48,757 nucleotides of DNA from Clostridia bacterium (GCA_017520505.1 JAFXFN010000007.1:1-48757), one strand, 5' to 3'; shown: positions 7,786 through 17,162, counted from the first letter of the stretch. The notes: a model not told the origin generated them from the sequence alone. A program made the numbers and translations.

Positions 7786-9894
7786 TCAGTTAAGGCTGAA
7801 CAACAGCTTGCTGTACGTGGGATACGTCAGAACTTCGCTCGGCAAAAGCGGCTCTATCATATCAGCTGACGCACGAAGCTTCTGCATTGCGGGGAAAACG
7901 TTTTTGCGGTAATACATTGCCTTTTCCGCCTTTGATTCAAGCTTACCTGTCTCTACAAGCTCGCAAAGAAGCTCGTCACAGCACTCCGACATACTGTCGG
8001 TTGCCTCTGACAGCTTTTTTATCATTTTTATTTCGGCGTTGCAGGGACATTCGGGTATAACCGCTCTTTTTGCCATAACGGTTTCGGAAAGTATGCGCGT
8101 GTATTCAAGCGCACACGGCATAATGTCACGCTTGACCATATCAAGCATTGTATAGCCCTCTATCTTCATCGTCTTTCTGTAGTTTTCATACATTATTTCA
8201 AGACGTGAATTTATTTCCGCATTTGAGAATACACCGAATTTTTCAAACAAAGCGACGTTCTTTTCGCTGTTGAGAAGCTTTATCGCTTCGGGAGTTGAGG
8301 AAAGATTGAGAAGTCCCCTCTTTTCCGCTTCGTCTATCCACTGCTGTGCGTAGTTATTGCCGTTGAATATTATGCGCTTGTGCGCCTTTATCGTTTCACG
8401 GAGCATTTCGAGGACTGCATTTTCAAAGTCCTTACCCGATGCCATTTTAGCTTCAATGGAATCAGACATACAGCAAAGCGCATCTGACACCGCTGTATTT
8501 ATTGCTATATTCGGTTCTGCAACAGAATCGGCAGAGCCGGGCATACGGAACTCAAACTTATTACCCGTGAAGGCAAAAGGAGATGTTCTGTTTCTGTCTG
8601 TTGTGTCCTTTTTGAAGTGCGGGAGAATATTTACACCCGATTCAAAGTCAACGCGGTCACGCTCGTTGTAAAGCGCATCGTTTTCAACCGCTTCAAGTAT
8701 TTCGTAAAGCTCATCGCCGAGGAATATCGAAACGATTGCAGGGGGCGCTTCTGCCGCACCGAGTCTGTGGTCGTTGCCTGCTGTTGCAACGGAGATGCGC
8801 AAAAGGTCCTGATGGTCGTCAACCGCCTTGATTACAGCCGTAAGGAAAACAAGGAACTGTATATTGTCCTTCGGTGACTTACCGGGCTTCAAGAGATTTA
8901 CGCCCGTGTCCGTGTTAAGCCCCCAGTTGTTATGCTTACCTGAGCCTGAAACACCCATAAAAGGCTTTTCGTGAAGAAGACACGCAAGGTCGTGGCGTGC
9001 GGCAACCTTTTTCATTGTTTCCATCATAAGCTGGTTCTGGTCGGTTGCTATATTCGCCGTTGTGAATACGGGTGCAAGCTCGTGCTGTGAGGGTGCGGCT
9101 TCGTTATGCTCTGTCTTTGCCACAACACCAAGGCGCCACAATTCCTCATCAAGGTCACGCATAAACAGCTTTACTCTGTCCTTGATAGTGCCGAAATAAT
9201 GGTCGTCAAGCTCCTGTCCCTTTGGAGGACGTGCGCCGAACAAGGTTCTTCCCGTGAACACAAGGTCACGTCTTTGGTCATAAAGTGATTTATCTACAAG
9301 GAAATATTCCTGCTCTGCACCGAGATTCGGTGTAACACGCTTAACGTCCGTACCGAACAGGTGAAGCATACGTGTAGCCTGCTTGTTTATTGCTTCCATT
9401 GAACGCAAAAGCGGTGTTTTTTTATCAAGTGCTTCGCCGCCGAAGGAGCAGAAGGCTGTCGGTATGCAAAGCGTATCATCTTTTATGAAGGCGTACGACG
9501 TGGGGTCCCACGCTGTATATCCTCTTGCCTCAAACGTGGCACGAAGACCGCCCGACGGAAATGAGGAAGCATCAGGCTCACCCTTGATAAGCTCCTTGCC
9601 CGAAAACTCCATAATAACTCCGCCGTCTTTCGTCGGAGAAATGAAGCTGTCGTGCTTTTCCGCCGTCATCCCCGTCATCGGCTGAAACCAATGCGTGAAA
9701 TGCGTAGCACCTTTCTCTATTGCCCAATCCTTCATAGCAGTCGCAATTACGTCGGCAAGTGCCGAATCGAGCGAACGGCCGTCATCTATAGTTTTGCGAA
9801 GTGCTTTATAAGTTTCCTCGGGAAGTCTTTCTTTCATTGCAGAGTCATTAAAAACCATGCATCCGAATATTTCGGGTATGTTTGAAACAGACAT
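7786..9894 (-). CDS. glnN: Glutamine synthetase type III
   Basis: ATP-dependent synthesis of glutamine from glutamate and ammonia in the cytoplasm. At 702 residues it has the length of the GSIII class (about 700), not the 440-470 of GSI. It has the GSIII N-terminus ([12 protein letters not shown]), THWFQPMTG, the [11 protein letters not shown] ligand region, [13 protein letters not shown], the nucleotide segment [12 protein letters not shown] and the [16 protein letters not shown] block. AAAGGA six to seven bases upstream supports the ATG at 9894. It lies 20 bp after thiI. No GlnR- or TnrA-type site was recognised in the short gap, so expression probably follows the upstream genes. Confidence 0.95.
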   Translation of the reverse strand: MSVSNIPEIFGCMVFNDSAMKERLPEETYKALRKTIDDGRSLDSALADVIATAMKDWAIEKGATHFTHWFQPMTGMTAEKHDSFISPTKDGGVIMEFSGKELIKGEPDASSFPSGGLRATFEARGYTAWDPTSYAFIKDDTLCIPTAFCSFGGEALDKKTPLLRSMEAINKQATRMLHLFGTDVKRVTPNLGAEQEYFLVDKSLYDQRRDLVFTGRTLFGARPPKGQELDDHYFGTIKDRVKLFMRDLDEELWRLGVVAKTEHNEAAPSQHELAPVFTTANIATDQNQLMMETMKKVAARHDLACLLHEKPFMGVSGSGKHNNWGLNTDTGVNLLKPGKSPKDNIQFLVFLTAVIKAVDDHQDLLRISVATAGNDHRLGAAEAPPAIVSIFLGDELYEILEAVENDALYNERDRVDFESGVNILPHFKKDTTDRNRTSPFAFTGNKFEFRMPGSADSVAEPNIAINTAVSDALCCMSDSIEAKMASGKDFENAVLEMLRETIKAHKRIIFNGNNYAQQWIDEAEKRGLLNLSSTPEAIKLLNSEKNVALFEKFGVFSNAEINSRLEIMYENYRKTMKIEGYTMLDMVKRDIMPCALEYTRILSETVMAKRAVIPECPCNAEIKMIKKLSEATDSMSECCDELLCELVETGKLESKAEKAMYYRKNVFPAMQKLRASADMIEPLLPSEVLTYPTYSKLLFSLN

Positions 9895-9914
9895 ATCAAA
9901 TTCCTTTCGGTGTG

Positions 9915-11087
9915 TTATTCTTCTCTTCTGTACGTATACATCGTTTCGTACGCTCTTTCAAGCAATCCTTCAACGTCTATACGCTCCTCCTGTGCTATCA
10001 CCTTTGCCATTTCGGGCCTTGTCCTCGGATGGCGGGGGGTAAATACCGTACAGCAATCCTCGTACGGAAGCACAGACGTTTCATACGTATTTATTTTTCT
10101 CGAAATTTCAACTATTTCTTCTTTGTCAAGTCCTATGCAGGGACGGAATACAGGCATACTCACAACGCTGTCGGTAACGCAAAGGGCGTCCATCGTCTGT
10201 GATGCTACCTGGCCTATGCTCTCACCAGTTACAAGGGCTGAACACTTGAATTCTTCAGCACATCTCTGCGCCAAGCGCATCATAAAGCGGCGGAGAAGAA
10301 GCGTGAAGTAATCCTCGTCACACTTGTCACGCAAAACTTCCTGTATTTCCTTGACGTTTATAACGTGAAGCGTTGTATAGCCGTTGTATTCGGAAACAAG
10401 CTCTGCAAGCTTTGCGACCTTTTCAAGCGCTCTTTCGCTCGTATAAGGATATGATTCAAAGTGAAGTGCCTCGATCTTAACTCCTCGCTTGCATATCATA
10501 TGACCTGCAACGGGGCTGTCGATACCTCCCGACAAAAGCAGAAGCGCACGGCCGTTCGTACCGACGGGCATACCGCCCGCACCCTTTTCCTGGTCGGGAT
10601 GTATAAACGCTTCGTCGTCACGTATTTCCACTCTGATTATCTCGTCGGGGTGTCTTACGTCTACCTTTATACCCTTGACCGTTTCAAGCACGGCGCCGCC
10701 GCACTCGTCGCATATTTGCGGAGAGGTGAGGGGAAAACGCTTATCGGCACGCTTTGCCTCGATTTTGAATGTCTTGCAGCCTGCAAGCATATCGGGTGCG
10801 CACGCCTTGAGCGTTTCGATTATGCTGTCAATGTTCTTTTCGCACGTTACCGCACGGCTTACACCGACAATACCGAATATCTTTTTGCACGCATCGTATG
10901 CACCGTCAATGTCGCAGTCCTCGTTCTTCGGTGTTACCGTAACCGTGCTTTGAGCACGTGTGACCTCAAAATCACCGTACTTCTTCATTCTGATTCTTAT
11001 GTGTTTGGCAAGAGTTGCCTCAAACGAGCTTTTGTTTGCGCCCTTGAGTGCGATCTCTCCGTATTTAAGCAGTATTTTTTCCATCAT
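9915..11087 (-). CDS. thiI: tRNA 4-thiouridine synthetase / thiamine sulfur carrier enzyme
   Basis: Adenylates U8 of tRNA for thiolation and, in some bacteria, helps thiamine thiazole synthesis. 390 residues: an N-terminal ferredoxin-like plus THUMP region (about 1-165), then a PP-loop AANH domain with SGGIDSP at 186-192. The C-terminal rhodanese domain of E. coli ThiI is absent, as is usual in Bacillota, where a dedicated cysteine desulfurase (NifZ-type) supplies sulfur. No such desulfurase gene lies nearby. The ATG overlaps the typA stop (ATGA), so the two are translationally coupled. Confidence 0.93.
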   Translation of the reverse strand: MMEKILLKYGEIALKGANKSSFEATLAKHIRIRMKKYGDFEVTRAQSTVTVTPKNEDCDIDGAYDACKKIFGIVGVSRAVTCEKNIDSIIETLKACAPDMLAGCKTFKIEAKRADKRFPLTSPQICDECGGAVLETVKGIKVDVRHPDEIIRVEIRDDEAFIHPDQEKGAGGMPVGTNGRALLLLSGGIDSPVAGHMICKRGVKIEALHFESYPYTSERALEKVAKLAELVSEYNGYTTLHVINVKEIQEVLRDKCDEDYFTLLLRRFMMRLAQRCAEEFKCSALVTGESIGQVASQTMDALCVTDSVVSMPVFRPCIGLDKEEIVEISRKINTYETSVLPYEDCCTVFTPRHPRTRPEMAKVIAQEERIDVEGLLERAYETMYTYRREE

Positions 11088-12910
11088 GCGTTATTCTTCT
11101 TACTCTGCGCTTTAAGTCTTAATGAGTTATCAAGTATCTTCTTACGCAGTCTTATTGATTTCGGTGTGATTTCTATAAGCTCGTCGTCGGCAATAAATTC
11201 TATTGCTTCCTCAAGCGACATTATTATAGGTGTTACGAGCTTAAGCGCTTCGTCAGCACCCGTTGAACGAATGGCTGTAAGATGCTTTTTCTTACATACG
11301 TTTACGGCAATGTCACCGACCTTGGGCGACTGACCGACGATCATACCCTCGTAAACAGGTGTCTGAACGGGGATAAACATATCGCCTCTGTCCTGTGCAT
11401 TGAAAAGACCGTAGGAGGTTGCCTCGCCCGTTTCAGATGCGATAAGCGAGCCTGTGTATCTTCTTACTATCTCGCCCTTGTACGGTTCGTATCCGTCAAA
11501 CAGTGTGTTGAGTATTCCCTCGCCTCTTGTATCCGTCATAAGCTGTGAACGGTATCCGATAAGGCATCTTGACGGGATCTTGTAGTTTATCTTCGTACGG
11601 CTTCCCTGCGTTGACATTTCAAGAAGCTCGCCCTTTCTTGCGCCGAGCTTTTCAATAACGACACCGACGTATTCAGCGGGCACATCCACCTGTGCAAGCT
11701 CCATAGGCTCACATGTTACTCCGTCAATCTCCTTGAACAAAACTCTCGGTGTGGAGCAGCAGATTTCATATCCCTCACGGCGCATTGTTTCGATAAGTAT
11801 GGACAAGTGCATTTCGCCTCTGCCCATTACACGGAAGCAGTCTGTTGTTTCGCCGTCCTCAACACGGAGGGAAACGTCTTTGAGAAGCTCACGGTAAAGT
11901 CTTTCTCTTATCTGACGGCTCGTTACGAACTTACCCTCACGGCCTGCAAACGGGCTGTCGTTGACGGAAAATGTCATTTCAATGGTCGGCTCGCTTACCT
12001 TGACGAATTCAAGCGGCTCAACGCAAGCGGTCGACGTTACGGTATCACCGATGGTTATGTCTTCAGCGCCCGAGAAGCAAACGATGTCACCCATATTTGC
12101 CTTTTCAACGCCGACACGGTTAAGACCGTCTATCTGCATAAGCTTTACTATCTTGCTTCTCTTGGGCGTCATACCGCTGTGGAAGTTGGAGATCATTACC
12201 TCCTGTCCCTGCTTGATGCTTCCTCGCTCGATTCGTCCGATACCGATCCTGCCGACGTATTCATTATAGTCGATAGATGAAACGAGAAGCTGAAGTTCGC
12301 CGTTTTCGTCACCCTCGGGACACGGAATATGGTTTATTATCGCTTCAAACAACACACGCAGGTCGGGATCCTGTGAATGAGGATTGAGCGATGCCGTACC
12401 TGCACGGCCGTTACAGAAGATAATGGGAGAATCAAGCTGTTCGTCAGTTGCATCAAGGTCAACAAACAGCTCAAGCACCTCGTCGGGTACTTCGTCAACT
12501 CTCGCATCTGCACGGTCTATCTTATTTACAACGATGATTACCTTGTGTCCCATTCCGAGAGCCTTTTCAAGGACGAATCTCGTCTGGGGCATCGGGCCTT
12601 CTGCCGCATCAACAAGCAGAACGACGCCGTTAACCATTTTCAGTATACGCTCAACCTCACCGCCGAAGTCTGCGTGTCCGGGGGTATCGATAAGGTTTAT
12701 CTTTATATCGCCGTAATGTACGGCTGTATTTTTTGCAAGGATGGTAATGCCTCTTTCCTTTTCAAGGTCGTTTGAGTCCATAACTCTTTCTTCCGTTACC
12801 TGATTGTCACGGAATACACCGCCCTGCTTCAGCATTTCGTCAACAAGCGTTGTTTTACCGTGGTCAACGTGTGCGATTATCGCAACATTTCTTAAATCTT
12901 CTCTTTTCAA
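11084..12910 (-). CDS. typA: Ribosome-associated GTPase TypA/BipA
   Basis: Translational GTPase that binds 70S ribosomes and helps large-subunit assembly under stress. 608 residues, normal length. G1 is AHVDHGKTT (residues 10-18), followed by ERGITILAKN, DTPGHADFGGEVER and NKIDRADA, then EF-G-like domains II, III and V and the BipA-specific C-terminal domain (TDTRGEGILN, EATSYGLFNAQDRG). The only well-placed initiator is TTG at 12910, ten bases after AAAGGA; no in-frame ATG occurs before the G1 motif. A GCAAAGC/GCTTTGC hairpin (about 12929-12946) sits just 5' of the RBS and could affect initiation. First gene of the leftward eight-gene run. Confidence 0.95.
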   Translation of the reverse strand: MKREDLRNVAIIAHVDHGKTTLVDEMLKQGGVFRDNQVTEERVMDSNDLEKERGITILAKNTAVHYGDIKINLIDTPGHADFGGEVERILKMVNGVVLLVDAAEGPMPQTRFVLEKALGMGHKVIIVVNKIDRADARVDEVPDEVLELFVDLDATDEQLDSPIIFCNGRAGTASLNPHSQDPDLRVLFEAIINHIPCPEGDENGELQLLVSSIDYNEYVGRIGIGRIERGSIKQGQEVMISNFHSGMTPKRSKIVKLMQIDGLNRVGVEKANMGDIVCFSGAEDITIGDTVTSTACVEPLEFVKVSEPTIEMTFSVNDSPFAGREGKFVTSRQIRERLYRELLKDVSLRVEDGETTDCFRVMGRGEMHLSILIETMRREGYEICCSTPRVLFKEIDGVTCEPMELAQVDVPAEYVGVVIEKLGARKGELLEMSTQGSRTKINYKIPSRCLIGYRSQLMTDTRGEGILNTLFDGYEPYKGEIVRRYTGSLIASETGEATSYGLFNAQDRGDMFIPVQTPVYEGMIVGQSPKVGDIAVNVCKKKHLTAIRSTGADEALKLVTPIIMSLEEAIEFIADDELIEITPKSIRLRKKILDNSLRLKAQSKKNNA

Positions 12911-13075
12911 ACTGTATCATTCCTTTCGGCAAAGCGATAGCTTTGCGTAAACTTTACCTAATATCGGTCTTAATAGTTTATAATAACATACACGCATTTA
13001 TATTTAAAATATATAAATAAAATTTATTTATGAATACGGTGTAAATTTTTAAATCTGCACCTTTAAACCACAGTA

Positions 13076-13154
13076 GGTTATGCCTCCACCTTCGGGGGAG
13101 GTGGCACGGCTATGAGTTGCGTGCAACTCAACGTGACGGAGGTGGAGCAACCCC
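13076..13154. repeat. Structured intergenic repeat type A
   Basis: Nested pairings: GGTT (13076-13079) with AACC (13149-13152), CTCCACC (13084-13090) with GGTGGAG (13141-13147), and an inner hairpin GAGTTGC/GCAACTC (13114-13129). I see one copy in the window, but it resembles dispersed clostridial repeats. It is the first of three different elements in a row in the 13.0-13.34 kb gap. Confidence 0.6.
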
Positions 13155-13182
13155 GTCTTGTTCGTTTTATTCAATACGGTTT

Positions 13183-13233
13183 GTAGGGGACGGCGCCCGG
13201 TAGTTCGTGGTAGCCACGAACTACACGTCCCGC
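13183..13233. repeat. Structured intergenic repeat type B
   Basis: GGGACG (13187-13192) pairs with CGTCCC (13226-13231) around a 10-bp inner stem (13201-13210 with 13214-13223). Its first part, GTAGGGG then GGCGCCC, recurs reversed at 17129-17159. Confidence 0.6.
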
Positions 13234-13257
13234 CTTGCTGTATTTAAAATTTTACAT

Positions 13258-13333
13258 AGATTTCCACAGGAAATCTGCGCCCTATGCCTGCGGGCAGTTG
13301 ACTGCGTCAACTGTGGGGGGCGCAGGCGGGCGC
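13258..13333 (+). repeat. Structured intergenic repeat type C, copy 1
   Basis: Hairpin P1 (AGATTTCC 13258-13265 with GGAAATCT 13269-13276) directly abuts outer stem P2 (GCGCCC 13277-13282 with GGGCGC 13328-13333). P3 is GCCTGCG 13286-13292 with CGCAGGC 13321-13327, and inner hairpin P4 is 13295-13302 with 13306-13313. A conserved run CTGTGGGGGG follows P4. Three more copies lie at 18757, 26712 and 30456, with compensating changes in the stems. Confidence 0.85.
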
Positions 13334-13365
13334 TTATATAAAAATAATCACGATGAAACAATGTA

Positions 13366-13833
13366 CTACGTTATCATCCCGTGCGACAGAAGCACCGAGC
13401 CATCTTTGACGTTCATTATACCGTAGCTGTATCCGCCGTCCTCGTATTTTGAAATACTGCCGGGATTAAACAGGTAAAGTCCGTCACGGTAAAGCAAAAA
13501 GCGTCTGTGCGTATGTCCAAAAAGTGCGACCTTTACGCCCCTTTCACGTGCGTACGCTTCATAAACCGATGTTCCCTCTTTTACAAAAAATCTGTGTCCG
13601 TGCGAAATAAGAGTCAACACCCCGTCAAATTTTTCTAAAGACACCTCAGGGTATAATGAAAACATATCGCAGTTTCCTCTTACGGCAATATATACAGCAC
13701 AGCTGTCAAAAAATGACGAATCACCCGAGCCATCGCCGAGGTGTACTATATATTCTGCATCGGGATGAAGCTTTACGGCACGGAGCATATTTTCAGCTTT
13801 GCCGTGTGAATCGGAAAAAATCAGTACTTTCAT
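13366..13833 (-). CDS. YfcE/MJ0936-type metallophosphoesterase
   Basis: A 155-residue calcineurin-like phosphodiesterase with the metal-binding series in order: FSDSHG (residues 5-10), HLGDGSGD, RGNCD, ISHGH and FGHTHR, ending with NPGSIS. Homologues hydrolyse bis-p-nitrophenyl phosphate and some 2',3'-cyclic nucleotides in vitro; the cellular substrate is unsettled. I start at ATG 13833 because AGGAG lies six bases before it; an in-frame ATG at 13851 would place the RBS inside the gene. It is transcribed away from the three-gene cassette on its right and toward the repeat nest. Confidence 0.85.
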   Translation of the reverse strand: MKVLIFSDSHGKAENMLRAVKLHPDAEYIVHLGDGSGDSSFFDSCAVYIAVRGNCDMFSLYPEVSLEKFDGVLTLISHGHRFFVKEGTSVYEAYARERGVKVALFGHTHRRFLLYRDGLYLFNPGSISKYEDGGYSYGIMNVKDGSVLLSHGMIT

Positions 13834-13907
13834 TCTATCTCCTGTAAACAAATCAGATAAACACGCATATTATGCGTATGAACGAATAAATCTCAAAGGT
13901 GGTTTTT

Positions 13908-14156
13908 ATGAATATTGACAAAAGCTCTTTACAAAATCTTGCAAATATGAACGATGACGAGCTTCGTATGAAAATTCTGCAGATAGCATCTGCGTGCGGT
14001 GCCGACACGAAAAAGCTTGCTAAAAAGCTTGACACCTCAAAACTGCGTGAAAATATTTCATCAATGTCGCAAGCGGACATTGACCGTGTGATGAGGGCTG
14101 TCGGACGTGAAAACGCAAAGATAATAAAAGAAAATCTTGATTTCGGCGGTAAATAA
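13908..14156 (+). CDS. Small helical protein, unknown
   Basis: 82 residues, highly charged and predicted all-helical, with no signal or membrane segment. Residues such as SLQNLANMNDDELRMKIL and KLRENISSMSQADIDRVMRA suggest a bundle of short amphipathic helices. I do not recognise a named family. Start taken at ATG 13908 (MNIDKSSL): AAAGGTGG lies about five bases before it, whereas the ATG at 13899 falls within reach of no RBS. First of three same-strand small genes (gaps 2 bp and 15 bp), so the three probably act together. A promoter or control site was not identified. Confidence 0.75.
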   Translation: MNIDKSSLQNLANMNDDELRMKILQIASACGADTKKLAKKLDTSKLRENISSMSQADIDRVMRAVGRENAKIIKENLDFGGK

Positions 14157-14158
14157 TA

Positions 14159-14473
14159 ATGGATGCGGATTTATCGGGAAAGCTCAATGAAATACTGTCC
14201 GATCCCGACAAGCTGAAAACCGTTATGTCGGCAGTATCGGGCATTATGGGGCAGAGTGAAAAATCCACCGCCGAAGCACCCTTACAAAAAGCGGAACAGC
14301 CGCCTCCCCCACCGTCAGTCCCTGCCTTCAAAAGCAACGAGCGAACGGAGCTTTTACGTGCGCTCAAGCCGTTTTTATCAAGGGACAAATGCGAAAGGAT
14401 AGACAAAATGCTTAAAATTATGACGTTTGCGGAGCTTGCAGGTGTTTTGTCACACGAAAATCAGAAAAAATAA
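14159..14473 (+). CDS. Small acidic/proline-hinged helical protein, unknown
   Basis: 104 residues in two helical parts joined by a proline-rich hinge with five consecutive prolines (about residues 49-53). The N-terminal part is LSGKLNEILSDPDKLKTVMS; the C-terminal part is LLRALKPFLSRDKCERIDKM, a pattern I have seen in uncharacterised clostridial proteins. No signal or membrane segment. It begins two bases after the previous stop and probably depends on translational coupling, as only a weak GGCGG lies upstream. The function is unknown. Confidence 0.75.
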   Translation: MDADLSGKLNEILSDPDKLKTVMSAVSGIMGQSEKSTAEAPLQKAEQPPPPPSVPAFKSNERTELLRALKPFLSRDKCERIDKMLKIMTFAELAGVLSHENQKK

Positions 14474-14488
14474 CAAAAAAGGAGTCCT

Positions 14489-14794
14489 ATGTACAGCAGA
14501 ACCTTTGAAAGCTCACAGCTGCCTAACAATTACCGAGGTACGCTCTACCGAGAAGCGCCTAAGGAAGAAACGGTGAAAAACGATGAACCCGATGAAAACG
14601 TCTCACCCGTTTTTAAAGAAAGCGAAAAAAGCACCGAGAAGCCTGATTCTCTGCTTTCCAAGGGCTTCAGCATACGCCTTGATACAGAGGATCTGCTGCT
14701 CCTCGGTCTTGTTTTTCTGCTTATGGCAAACGGTGAGGAAAGCGATATGATGCTCATTCTTTCCCTGCTTTTCGCCACAGGCATATTCTTTTAA
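14489..14794 (+). CDS. Small protein with C-terminal hydrophobic hairpin, unknown
   Basis: 101 residues: a charged, probably disordered N-terminal two-thirds (many K/E/P) and a C-terminal hydrophobic pair, EDLLLLGLVFLLMA and MMLILSLLFATGIFF, split by an acidic NGEESD turn. Together the three small genes look like a membrane-tethered assembly, with this as the anchor. AAGGAG precedes the ATG. The stop codon overlaps the trpS stop on the other strand (14791-14794), so there is no room for a terminator between these convergent genes. No named family recognised. Confidence 0.78.
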   Translation: MYSRTFESSQLPNNYRGTLYREAPKEETVKNDEPDENVSPVFKESEKSTEKPDSLLSKGFSIRLDTEDLLLLGLVFLLMANGEESDMMLILSLLFATGIFF

Positions 14795-15792
14795 ATTTGT
14801 ACAAATCCGACCTTGCGGTACACCTTTGAAAGTGTCTTTCTTGCAAGATACGATGCCTTTTCGGAATTTTCCTTGAATATTCCCTCAAGATAAGCCTTGT
14901 CCTTCATAAGTCTGTCAAATTCACTTCTTATGGGGTCGAGGCTTTCTGCGCATACTTCACCGACAGCGGCTTTGAAATCGCCGTAGCCCTTGCCTGCAAA
15001 TTCTCTTTCTATCTCTTCATCGGATTTACCCGTGAAGCAGGAATATATCGTCATAAGGTTGTTTATGCCGTCCTTGCCCTCTGCTCTGCAAACGCAGGTG
15101 TCGCTGTCAGTTACGGCACGCTTGAATTTTCTTATAATATCGTCCTTTTTGTCAAGGATGGAAACGTAAGCGTTTACGTTTTCGTCAGACTTGCTCATCT
15201 TCTTTGCAGGCTCTGCAAGTGAGTATATCTTCGCACCCTTTGTTATGTAAGGCTCAGGCACACGGAACGTTTCGCCGTATACGGAATTGAAGCGGTTTGC
15301 AATATCACGTGTCAATTCAATGTGCTGTCTTTGGTCCTCACCCACAGGCACAAGATCCGTCTGATACAAAAGTATATCGGATGCCATAAGCGTGGGGTAC
15401 GTGAAAAGACCTGCGTTGATATTATCGGCATTTTTTGCGCTCTTGTCCTTGAACTGTGTCATTCTCGACAGCTCGCCGAACATCGTGTAGCAGTTGAGCA
15501 CCCACGAAAGCTGAACGTGTGCAGGCACGTGGCTCTGTACGTACATTATATTCTTGACAGGATCGAGACCGCAGGCAATATATATTGCCATTATTTCATA
15601 AGTTCTTCTGCGCAGGTCTGCGGGTGTCTGGCGGACTGTTATTGCGTGCTGGTCAACAACGCAGTAAAGACATTCGTAATCGTCCTGAAGCGTTGTCCAG
15701 TTCTTTATTGCGCCGAGGTAGTTTCCTATCGTGAGATTTCCGCTGGGCTGAACACCCGAAAAAATTCTCTTTTTAGCTTCTGTATTTTCCAT
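14791..15792 (-). CDS. trpS: Tryptophanyl-tRNA synthetase
   Basis: Charges tRNA-Trp with tryptophan using ATP; cytoplasmic class I synthetase. 333 residues, normal for bacteria. HIGH-equivalent TIGN at 21-24 within SGVQPSGNLTIGNYLGA, KMSKS at 198-202, and the dimer-interface block TQFKDKSAK. The ATG at 15792 overlaps the aminotransferase stop (TAATG) and is preceded by AAGGAA; a longer reading from 15891 would run inside the upstream gene and is rejected. I found no T-box leader: expression must come from the aminotransferase promoter, or be constitutive. Confidence 0.95.
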   Translation of the reverse strand: MENTEAKKRIFSGVQPSGNLTIGNYLGAIKNWTTLQDDYECLYCVVDQHAITVRQTPADLRRRTYEIMAIYIACGLDPVKNIMYVQSHVPAHVQLSWVLNCYTMFGELSRMTQFKDKSAKNADNINAGLFTYPTLMASDILLYQTDLVPVGEDQRQHIELTRDIANRFNSVYGETFRVPEPYITKGAKIYSLAEPAKKMSKSDENVNAYVSILDKKDDIIRKFKRAVTDSDTCVCRAEGKDGINNLMTIYSCFTGKSDEEIEREFAGKGYGDFKAAVGEVCAESLDPIRSEFDRLMKDKAYLEGIFKENSEKASYLARKTLSKVYRKVGFVQI

Positions 15793-16985
15793 TATTTCAA
15801 ATTCCTTTTTGCAACTTCCGCAAGTATATTTACACCCTTGACTATCTGCTCGTCTGACGGTGTTGAATAGTTCATTCTGAAACCGTGGCACACAGCCTCA
15901 CCGTCACACATAAACGTAGCACCGGGAACGACTGCAAGCTTGTTATCCGCAAGCTCTTTTATAAACGCTTTGGGGTCTGCTATCGTTTTGGGCATATCTC
16001 CCCAGATGAAAAGTCCTCCGTCGGGGCGAGTATACGTAAAGCCCTCGGGCATATTTTCATCAAGACATTTGAGCATCAAAGATGCCTTGTGTCCGTAAAG
16101 CTTCTTTATCTTTGCTATGTGTCCGTCAAGGTCGTATTCAGTTAAGAACTTATGGCACATAAGCTGGAAAAAGATGTTCGTGTGAACGTCTGACACCTGC
16201 TTGATAATGGCGATCTTCGCCGCAACATCCTCGTGAAGAAGCAAAAAGCCCACACGCATACCTGCTGAAAGTATCTTCGAAAATGAGCTGCAGTAAATTA
16301 CACGTCCTTCGGTGTCCATACTCTTTATCGTGGGAACGTCGTCACCGGAGAAACGAAGCTCGCCGTAGGGGTTGTCTTCAAGTATGAAAAGGTCGTATTT
16401 CTTCGCAATTTCAAGACAAGCCTTTCTCTTTTCGAGCGACATCGTTTTACCCGTCGGGTTCTGGAACGTGGGGATAAGATAAAGTATTTTAGCATTGGGA
16501 TTTGCCTTTGCGGCTTCTTCAAGCTTTTCTATATTTATTCCGTCGTCGTCCATAGGAACGCCTGCGAGCTTACAGCCGTAGGAACGGAATGCGTTGAGCG
16601 CACCGATAAACGTGGGTTCTTCGCAAATGATAGTATCCCCCTCGTTACAAAGCACCTTACACGTATGCTCAATTCCCTGCTGACCGCCCGTCATAACGAG
16701 GACCGTATCAAAGTCCTTGCCGATGCCGAACTTTTCCTTTTGTCTTTTGAGTATTTCTTCACGCAGGGGGATATATCCCTCTGTAATGCTGTACTGAAGT
16801 GCTGTTGTTGACTGCTTTTCAAATATATCGTTTGCAAATTTCTGCATTGCATCAACGGGGAAGCTTTCGGGGGAGGGGTTGCCTGCGGCAAAGGATATTA
16901 CCGAGGGGTCAGTGAGTGACTTGAATATCTCTCTTATAGCTGAGGGCTTAAGCGTTGATACACGGTTTGAAACATTTATCTGCAT
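15792..16985 (-). CDS. PLP-dependent class I aminotransferase (2-aminoadipate/aromatic type)
   Basis: 397 residues of fold-type I. SFAAGNPSPESFP near the N-terminus, PTFQNPTGKT (172-181), DNPYGELRF (Asp204 contacts the PLP ring), and SSFSKILSAGMRVG with Lys237 as the Schiff-base lysine. These resemble LysN/ARO8-like aminotransferases that use 2-aminoadipate, aromatic or branched amino acids with 2-oxoglutarate. Coupling with trpS hints at an aromatic substrate, but this is weak. ATG 16985 has AAAGGAA seven bases upstream. The promoter lies at 17019-17047. Confidence 0.87.
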   Translation of the reverse strand: MQINVSNRVSTLKPSAIREIFKSLTDPSVISFAAGNPSPESFPVDAMQKFANDIFEKQSTTALQYSITEGYIPLREEILKRQKEKFGIGKDFDTVLVMTGGQQGIEHTCKVLCNEGDTIICEEPTFIGALNAFRSYGCKLAGVPMDDDGINIEKLEEAAKANPNAKILYLIPTFQNPTGKTMSLEKRKACLEIAKKYDLFILEDNPYGELRFSGDDVPTIKSMDTEGRVIYCSSFSKILSAGMRVGFLLLHEDVAAKIAIIKQVSDVHTNIFFQLMCHKFLTEYDLDGHIAKIKKLYGHKASLMLKCLDENMPEGFTYTRPDGGLFIWGDMPKTIADPKAFIKELADNKLAVVPGATFMCDGEAVCHGFRMNYSTPSDEQIVKGVNILAEVAKRNLK

Positions 16986-17018
16986 AATTCAATTCCTTTC
17001 GTAAACACTATTTTGTTT

Positions 17019-17047
17019 ATTATATCATTTTCCGCCTCTATTTTCAA
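17019..17047 (-). promoter_or_regulatory. Sigma-A type promoter of the aminotransferase-trpS pair
   Basis: On the minus strand: TTGAAA (17042-17047), 17-base spacer, TATAAT (17019-17024) with an extended TGA before it. About 30 bases upstream of the aminotransferase start. Confidence 0.75.
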
Positions 17048-17128
17048 TAGAAAAGATAAAAAAAGTGTTTATTTTTCATATTCCTCATTGATGTCAGCAA
17101 AAAGCACAAATGTATTTGATCCGATTTC

Positions 17129-17159
17129 ATCAGGGTCGTCGGGGGCGCCAACCCCTACT
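17129..17159. repeat. Partial type B repeat
   Basis: Reverse complement reads GTAGGGG then GGCGCCC, the same opening as the element at 13183. The rest is not preserved. Confidence 0.4.
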
Positions 17160-17162
17160 GCG

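Noticed and set aside
10461..11333. 290-codon plus-strand frame
   Set aside because: Antisense shadow of thiI and typA, rich in Cys and Tyr, with no RBS; both minus-strand genes are certain.
13076..13154. T-box leader suggested by GGGAGGTGGCACGGC near 13096
   Set aside because: It resembles the T-box antiterminator only loosely, there is no downstream synthetase in the right orientation, and the pairings fit a dispersed repeat.
16986..17162. T-box or riboswitch before the aminotransferase-trpS pair
   Set aside because: The leader is only about 30 bases from promoter to start, too short; no conserved T-box sequence seen.
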